From the NCBI GenBank assembly GCA_030619735.1, contig JAUXAV010000003.1, positions 1 through 26,547 on the forward strand: a DNA stretch of 26,547 bases, in the 5' to 3' direction. The translations under genes were made by a program, and so were the position numbers. Positions 21,866-26,547 of this stretch are shown piece by piece. Below the pieces are notes generated by a model, which worked only from the letters and a program-made list of their open reading frames with translations, made no database searches and was not told the DNA's origin. The DNA comes from Candidatus Aenigmatarchaeota archaeon. GTDB taxonomy: Archaea; Aenigmatarchaeota; Aenigmatarchaeia; QMZP01; JAUXAV01. How positions within the stretch are numbered: the stretch's first letter is position 1; every line of letters begins with the position of its first letter.

Positions 21866-24800
21866 TGAGCCCAAAAGTTGCCAGCTTCCTGAGAATGAAG
21901 ATACAGCAAAAAAGGGAAAGGAAGATGCTGTTCAGGACTGTTGCTGCAGCAGTAATCATCTCCTTCATACTCACCCTCGTTATCCTGCAGCCCTACAAGT
22001 CCTATGACATCAATGTAACTGCATCCATGGTCAAGGCACTGCTGGAAGCCCCCGCAGCCCCTGCAATAATGACGGGAGGGGGGCCAACAAGAGATACATA
22101 CTTCCCTGACATAACCATAGATGATGTATGGTCATCTGGTTTCACCATAACCTTTCACCGCTTCATCAACGGAACCTGGGGTATTGAAGCTACCAACTAC
22201 ACCCTGAACGGGACCCTGATTTCAAATTGGGGCGAAGTCAATCTCACCTGGACAGGAGATGAATGGATTATTTTTGATGGTGCAGTAGCAACATATAATG
22301 AAACCAAACTCAATGAGTCCCTGGACCTATTGAACAACACTGCAGCTGACTATGCCCGGGACTACGCTAATATCCTGGACCTGGTTCAGAACATTACAAT
22401 CTCAGCCTATGCCCGGGCTTATGCTGATGCCATGGACCTGATTAACAACAACTCCCTCATGTTCTATTCGGATACCAATGACACCCTGATTAATGATTCC
22501 ATGAAGTCCTACTCGGTCTTTTGGGTAAATGAAACAATGAGGGCATACGTGGATGCCCTGAACAGCACCATGACCTCCCTGGTAGGCTGGTACAATGGAA
22601 CAATGAAAGTCTACGCTGATGCCCTTGACCTGGCCCAGAATACTACAACATCAGCTTATGCCCGGGCCTACGCTGATGCCATGGACATCATCATCAATAA
22701 TTCCATGAAGTCTTATGCAGCCTGGATGAACGATACGATGAAGGATTACGTCCTCGGGGTGAACTCCACCATGGATGCCTACGTGGATGCCCTGAACAGC
22801 ACCATGACTTCCCTGGTAGACTTCTACAACGGGACCATGAAGACATACGCTGATGCCCTTGACCTGGTCCAGAACACCACAATCTCAGCTTATGCCCGGG
22901 CCTATGCTGATGCTATGGATATTGTTATCAACAACTCCATGAAGTCATATTCACTCTGGGTTAACGGAACAATGCAGACCTATGTGATTAAAGTAAATGA
23001 AACCATGGATGCCTACGTGGATGCCCTGGACCTGGCCCAGAACACCACAATCTCAGCCTATGCAAGGGCCTACGCTGATGCCATGGACCTGATTAACAAC
23101 AACTCCCTCATGTTCTATTCGGATACCAACGACACCCTGATTAACAATTCCCTGAAGTCTTATGCCCTCTGGGTGAACTCCACCATGGATGCCTACGTGG
23201 ATGCAATGGTCCTTTATTTCAATGACACCCACATGGCAGCCTATGTCCTTGGGGTAAACGAAACCATGCGGATTCATGTAGAAGCTGTGGACCTGGCCCA
23301 GAATACTACAACATCAGCTTATGCCCGGGCCTATGCTGATGCCCGGGATAGCCTCCAGGACGAGTGCAGCGAGATTACAAATTGTGTGCCAAGTGCCTGG
23401 GATGCCTACAGTGATTTCATGGGAACTACAACAGCCACCAAGTGGTGCCTATGGGATGGCTCAGAAATAGACTGCAATGTAGAGCCAGTAATCCAGGCTC
23501 CTCTTAATACAACAGGCTGGGCAAACTATGCAAATGACTCTGACAAACTGGACGGTCAAGAAGGTTCTTACTATTTAGATTATCCTGGTGATGCATTCAT
23601 AAACGATACAGAAGAGAGCAATTTAAATGTAAATGCTTCAACATTCTGCAATGCTTCTGATTATCTTGGTAGTCATGACAGTTCGTATTATCTTGACTAC
23701 CCTGGAGACGCATTCTTAAACGACACTGAGGAAGGAGACCTCAACGTCAACGCTTCTGATTGGTGGGACTCCCTGGATACCCCGCCAGCAGTCTGGGGAG
23801 CTGACCCCTACATAAACGATACAGAGGAAGGGGACCTCAACACCAATGCCTCTGTTTGGTGGTATAACCTGAACTCCCCCCTGGCTGCATGGACACAAAC
23901 TAATACAACACCAGAAGTCCAAGCTGCAATAAATGGAAGCGATATTCAGTTGGAAACCCTGTTCATGGGGAGCAGTGAAGGAGACTCCTACATCTATTTC
24001 TATGAAGATGGCTCTGCAACAGGGGAATATCTTAAGTGGAGCAATACTTTTGATGAGTTCCAGTTCTTTGATGATGTTTATGTTGGGGGAAGCCTTGAAA
24101 TCATGAATTCTATTAAGGCTTATGAAGATATTTATACAATAGACCCAGAAAGCGATTTATGGCTCGGCTCATCAACCCAGGCAGCAGCCAACTGGCAGGC
24201 ATACGCAGACGGCTCTATGGTGGCTGCTGTTGGTAAGTTCAATGTGTCCACAACAGGCGAGCTGACCTCTGACGCTGGGGCTACATTCGCTGAGAATGTA
24301 ACAGCAAGCACTCTCATAGCCGAGAACGCAACACTCTCAAGTATCAGTATTAGTGACGAAGTCACAGGCTACCAGATTGACGGGGTTGACTTTTTAAGGA
24401 TGGAGGGGAGTGGGAACCTCTTCCTGGGGACTGATGTTGCTGTGAATGAACAGCCTATCAACAATCTGATTATCGGCTATAAAGCAGGGGAGAACATTGC
24501 CCATACGACAGGGGAAACAGGAAGGTCTAATGTTTATATTGGTGTTTATGCTGGACAAGGCAACACAGCAGGAGTTAATAATACAGGGATGTTTAATGTA
24601 GCCCTGGGCAAGGAAGCCCTTAGATATAACACTGTCGGGCAACAGAACTTCGCCTTGGGATTCCAGGCCTTAAACTCAAATACAGAGGGTTCTATGAATA
24701 TTGCAATCGGTGCTGGCGCTCTCACTGATAACATAAAAGGAACTGGAAGCATTGGAATTGGCAGGAGTGCTTTAACAAATAATAAAGGCGACTCGGGGCT

Positions 24801-25371
24801 GAATGTTGCGATAGGCAGAGAGGCAGGAATGGGAGTTGATGGAACTACTACATCCCATAGTTGTGTTTGGATTGGAACTTATGCAGGAAAAGCAGTAACA
24901 GGCGGTAACTTTAATACCGCAATAGGCCATGAGGCTGGTGATGCAATAACATCTGGCTGGGGGAACACTGTTATAGGCAAGAGTGCTGGAGGAACTATTA
25001 ACACTGGGGTAAGAAACACAGTAATAGGGATGTATGCTGGTGGGAGTCTAACAAGTGGAGACGACTGCATTCTTGTCGGGTATGGTGCAGGACAGAAGAA
25101 CACTGCAGATGACCGCCTGATAATTGATAAACTGGCAAGGGCATCTGTTGCCGAGGAAGCCAATAGTTCAATAATCTATGGTGTGATGGCTAACACACCG
25201 GCAGACCAGACATTAACAGTTAATGCCTTATTAAAAGCAACCCAGAACGCCTCAATAGGCTCGGTTGGAAGCCCAGGATGCATAACCATAAGGGACTCGG
25301 ATGATGGGGGATGGTCTCATATCCAGATGCTTAACGGAGCAATAGTGAATGGGACAGGAGCGTGCAATTAA
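21865..25371 (+). CDS. Giant fibre with YadA-head-like repeats
   Basis: A 1168-residue type II membrane protein. A basic N-terminus and one helix (TVAAAVIISFILTLVIL) are followed by a helical repeat region with five copies of S-A-Y-A-R-A-Y-A-D-A interspersed with glycosylation sequons. Next come three D-P/A-(Y/F)-(I/L)-N-D-T-E-E-(G/S)-(D/N)-L-N repeats. Then YadA-head-like steps (N-T-A-I-G, N-T-V-I-G, A-G) form a trimeric left-handed beta roll. The end, G-C-I-T-I-R-D-S-D, resembles phage tail fibres. It probably trimerises into a long spike. ATG 21865 overlaps the previous stop (TAATG). Confidence 0.8.
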   Translation: MSPKVASFLRMKIQQKRERKMLFRTVAAAVIISFILTLVILQPYKSYDINVTASMVKALLEAPAAPAIMTGGGPTRDTYFPDITIDDVWSSGFTITFHRFINGTWGIEATNYTLNGTLISNWGEVNLTWTGDEWIIFDGAVATYNETKLNESLDLLNNTAADYARDYANILDLVQNITISAYARAYADAMDLINNNSLMFYSDTNDTLINDSMKSYSVFWVNETMRAYVDALNSTMTSLVGWYNGTMKVYADALDLAQNTTTSAYARAYADAMDIIINNSMKSYAAWMNDTMKDYVLGVNSTMDAYVDALNSTMTSLVDFYNGTMKTYADALDLVQNTTISAYARAYADAMDIVINNSMKSYSLWVNGTMQTYVIKVNETMDAYVDALDLAQNTTISAYARAYADAMDLINNNSLMFYSDTNDTLINNSLKSYALWVNSTMDAYVDAMVLYFNDTHMAAYVLGVNETMRIHVEAVDLAQNTTTSAYARAYADARDSLQDECSEITNCVPSAWDAYSDFMGTTTATKWCLWDGSEIDCNVEPVIQAPLNTTGWANYANDSDKLDGQEGSYYLDYPGDAFINDTEESNLNVNASTFCNASDYLGSHDSSYYLDYPGDAFLNDTEEGDLNVNASDWWDSLDTPPAVWGADPYINDTEEGDLNTNASVWWYNLNSPLAAWTQTNTTPEVQAAINGSDIQLETLFMGSSEGDSYIYFYEDGSATGEYLKWSNTFDEFQFFDDVYVGGSLEIMNSIKAYEDIYTIDPESDLWLGSSTQAAANWQAYADGSMVAAVGKFNVSTTGELTSDAGATFAENVTASTLIAENATLSSISISDEVTGYQIDGVDFLRMEGSGNLFLGTDVAVNEQPINNLIIGYKAGENIAHTTGETGRSNVYIGVYAGQGNTAGVNNTGMFNVALGKEALRYNTVGQQNFALGFQALNSNTEGSMNIAIGAGALTDNIKGTGSIGIGRSALTNNKGDSGLNVAIGREAGMGVDGTTTSHSCVWIGTYAGKAVTGGNFNTAIGHEAGDAITSGWGNTVIGKSAGGTINTGVRNTVIGMYAGGSLTSGDDCILVGYGAGQKNTADDRLIIDKLARASVAEEANSSIIYGVMANTPADQTLTVNALLKATQNASIGSVGSPGCITIRDSDDGGWSHIQMLNGAIVNGTGACN

Positions 25372-25385
25372 GGAGGTAAGATAAT

Positions 25386-25670
25386 ATGGAAAGATGGAAA
25401 GCAGTCAGCATGGTATTATTTGGCATACTACTGGTACTGGGAATATCCACAGCCTACAACACCTATGCTCAACAAATAGAAACCTACGAGCAGGCCATCA
25501 ACACCAGCTACATCACAGGCCTTAATGAAGGCTTCACCATAGGCCAGGAGTTCCAGTTCAATGCCACCAACAGTTTCATAATCCAGAGCCTCCAGGAGCA
25601 GGGCTTCATCAGCTTCCCCGTGTTCATGGGCAACGAATCAGGGAACCTGAAACTGGTAGTGGGGAATTAA
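25386..25670 (+). CDS. Small membrane-anchored protein after the fibre
   Basis: A 94-residue protein with a hydrophobic N-terminal helix (VSMVLFGILLVLGIST) and a short ectodomain with three sequons (N-T-S, N-A-T, N-E-S). AAGGAGGT precedes the ATG. It is the last gene of the rightward surface operon. It could assist fibre assembly or form a small spike; no family recognised. Confidence 0.6.
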   Translation: MERWKAVSMVLFGILLVLGISTAYNTYAQQIETYEQAINTSYITGLNEGFTIGQEFQFNATNSFIIQSLQEQGFISFPVFMGNESGNLKLVVGN

Positions 25671-25744
25671 TGGTTATGCATTGACATGACATAAGGAGAA
25701 AGGTGGAGACAAAAAGCTTTAAAAGTTAACCCTAACAAACCCCA

Positions 25745-25772
25745 AGGGCGGGCTTGCTCGCAAGCCTGCCCT
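25745..25772 (+). terminator. Strong hairpin ending the surface operon
   Basis: AGGGCGGGCTTG (25745-25756) pairs with CAAGCCTGCCCT (25761-25772) around a CTCG loop, with a single G-T wobble. It lies about 75 bases after the last stop. No T-run follows directly. It probably terminates or protects the long rightward mRNA. Confidence 0.6.
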
Positions 25773-25889
25773 ACCCGACAGTTACCTAATTAGTTACCTA
25801 TTTATAGCCTATAATGACCAGCATAGCGTTTGGAACAATTATCAAGCCCCCCTATCCCTGTCCTACTTCTCATTTATAACACTGTTATA

Positions 25890-25898
25890 TTTATATAA
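25890..25898 (+). promoter_or_regulatory. TATA box for the right-end nuclease gene
   Basis: TTTATATAA at 25890-25898 predicts transcription starting near 25920. That fits either a leaderless GTG start at 25919 or a short leader before ATG 25931. Confidence 0.55.
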
Positions 25899-25930
25899 GA
25901 ATACCCAATATAACATAAGTGAGGCAAGAA

Positions 25931-26386
25931 ATGACCAGAATAAATGAAACGCAGCATAGAACCCAATTCATAGGGATATTAGCAGTACATTTAATATGTG
26001 CTAAGTTGATAAAAAAAGGGTGGATGCCATATGCTTTTGGTAATGTCGGTGAAATAGACATCTGTATAACTAAGCCGGGTATAAGAAGATTCATACAACT
26101 AAAATCAGCAGTATTAAACAAAACCAGCCATGTAGGAAATTATCCCTGGAAAGAACAGCCAGCATATATATTTTCATCTGGCAGTAGCTGCCCCAAGACT
26201 TTTAAAGAAAAATATAATAATTGCGATTATTTAATATTAGCATGTATAAATGATAAGCTCAATTTAAAGGAATGTTATATATTTCCAAACAAAAACATTC
26301 CAGATATTAAAAGTCTTTTACATATCTTATCCACCAAAAAATCAAAGTATTTTTCATTTCTAAATAAATGGAACCTTATAAAATAA
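25931..26386 (+). CDS. PD-(D/E)xK-like nuclease at the right end
   Basis: A 151-residue protein with the fold signature G-x-L-A-V-x-L-I, a K-K-G-W step, G-E-I-D-I-C-I (Asp43) and F-I-Q-L-K-S (Gln56, Lys58). This is the D...QxK variant of the PD-(D/E)xK nuclease core. It has its own promoter and AT-rich codons unlike the surface operon. Position next to the terminal repeats suggests a role in end processing or in recombination, or a restriction-like defence; not proven. GTG 25919 is an alternative start. Confidence 0.6.
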   Translation: MTRINETQHRTQFIGILAVHLICAKLIKKGWMPYAFGNVGEIDICITKPGIRRFIQLKSAVLNKTSHVGNYPWKEQPAYIFSSGSSCPKTFKEKYNNCDYLILACINDKLNLKECYIFPNKNIPDIKSLLHILSTKKSKYFSFLNKWNLIK

Positions 26387-26531
26387 ATTAACCTACAAAC
26401 CCCAATACAACCTTCCCAACCTATATGTTTCACTATATTCTCCGCAGTATATCGGTTTCACATAGTTATCACTATCAACTCATAACACTTTTTCTGCCCT
26501 AATATCAAAACCGATAGACCTCGCCCTTGTC
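26387..26531. other. Non-coding right end with inverted repeat
   Basis: No gene is seen. TATCGGTTT (26450-26458) and AAACCGATA (26508-26516) form a 9-bp inverted repeat. Read on the minus strand, GTTGGGAAGG, GAGTTGATA and GAAACCGATATACTGCGG recall similar short blocks in the left end at comparable distances from the terminus. These hint at strongly diverged terminal inverted repeats. Confidence 0.45.
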
Positions 26532-26547
26532 GTTGGTTGGTTGGTTG
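26532..26547. repeat. Right terminal telomere-like GGTT tandem
   Basis: The window ends GTTGGTTGGTTGGTTG, the reverse complement of the AACC tandem at the left end. The two runs are of nearly equal length (about four units). Confidence 0.85.

Noticed and set aside
1..26547. Full recoding of TAG to a sense codon throughout the element
   Set aside because: The genes ending at 7627 and 15048 appear to stop at TAG, with only short extensions possible, so TAG still seems to work as a stop at least in part.

Overview
The window looks like a complete small linear archaeal mobile element, either a virus or a virus-like/vesicle-like plasmid. The two ends carry the same tetranucleotide tandem in inverted orientation: (AACC)4 at bases 1-18 and (GGTT)n at 26532-26547. 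Archaeal features are TATA boxes about 26 bases before starts, one near-leaderless gene, GGAGG-type ribosome binding sites, heavy AGG/ATA codon use, many N-x-S/T sequons on exported proteins, and an archaeal-type (Ser/His) signal peptidase. The host lineage cannot be fixed from sequence alone. I recognise no DNA polymerase, integrase, replication initiator, tRNA or classical capsid gene.

Layout. (1) 1-504: non-coding left end with short direct and inverted repeats. (2) 505-4900: one long leftward operon of about 20 very small, overlapping genes. At least seven are tiny zinc ribbons, most too short for normal ORF calling, with one short HNH protein and a Cys/His protein. Several frames here are broken only by TAG codons and, if TAG is read through, end exactly at the start of the next gene. 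(3) 4901-5061: divergent promoter region. (4) 5062-9302: rightward genes for a winged-helix regulator, a PD-(D/E)xK-like nuclease, a tetrapeptide-repeat protein with a precise 108-bp duplication, unknown proteins, an inserted HNH homing endonuclease and a Myb-like DNA-binding protein. (5) 9552-12232, leftward: an FtsK/HerA-like ATPase, a two-helix membrane protein, a ribbon-helix-helix-like protein and a secreted membrane-anchored protein. (6) 12413-25670, rightward: a membrane/surface module. It contains a candidate major membrane protein, a second HNH endonuclease, a CPBP-family intramembrane protease, two small membrane proteins, a 600-residue membrane-anchored ectodomain protein whose architecture resembles archaeal fusexins (Fsx1/HAP2), a lipoprotein, a signal-peptidase-I-like lipoprotein, a 1014-residue Ig/Fn3-like adhesin and a 1168-residue fibre with YadA-head-like repeats. 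(7) 25931-26386: a second PD-(D/E)xK-like nuclease, then the right end.

Working model (inference): the element replicates as a linear molecule with telomere-like ends. It moves DNA with the ATPase and membrane proteins, and builds a membrane-based particle or cell-cell transfer apparatus with large glycosylated fibres, two membrane proteases and possibly a fusogen. The most unusual points are the tetranucleotide telomere-like ends, the fusexin-like gene beside the proteases and fibres, the zinc-ribbon gene array, and the cluster of in-frame amber codons.
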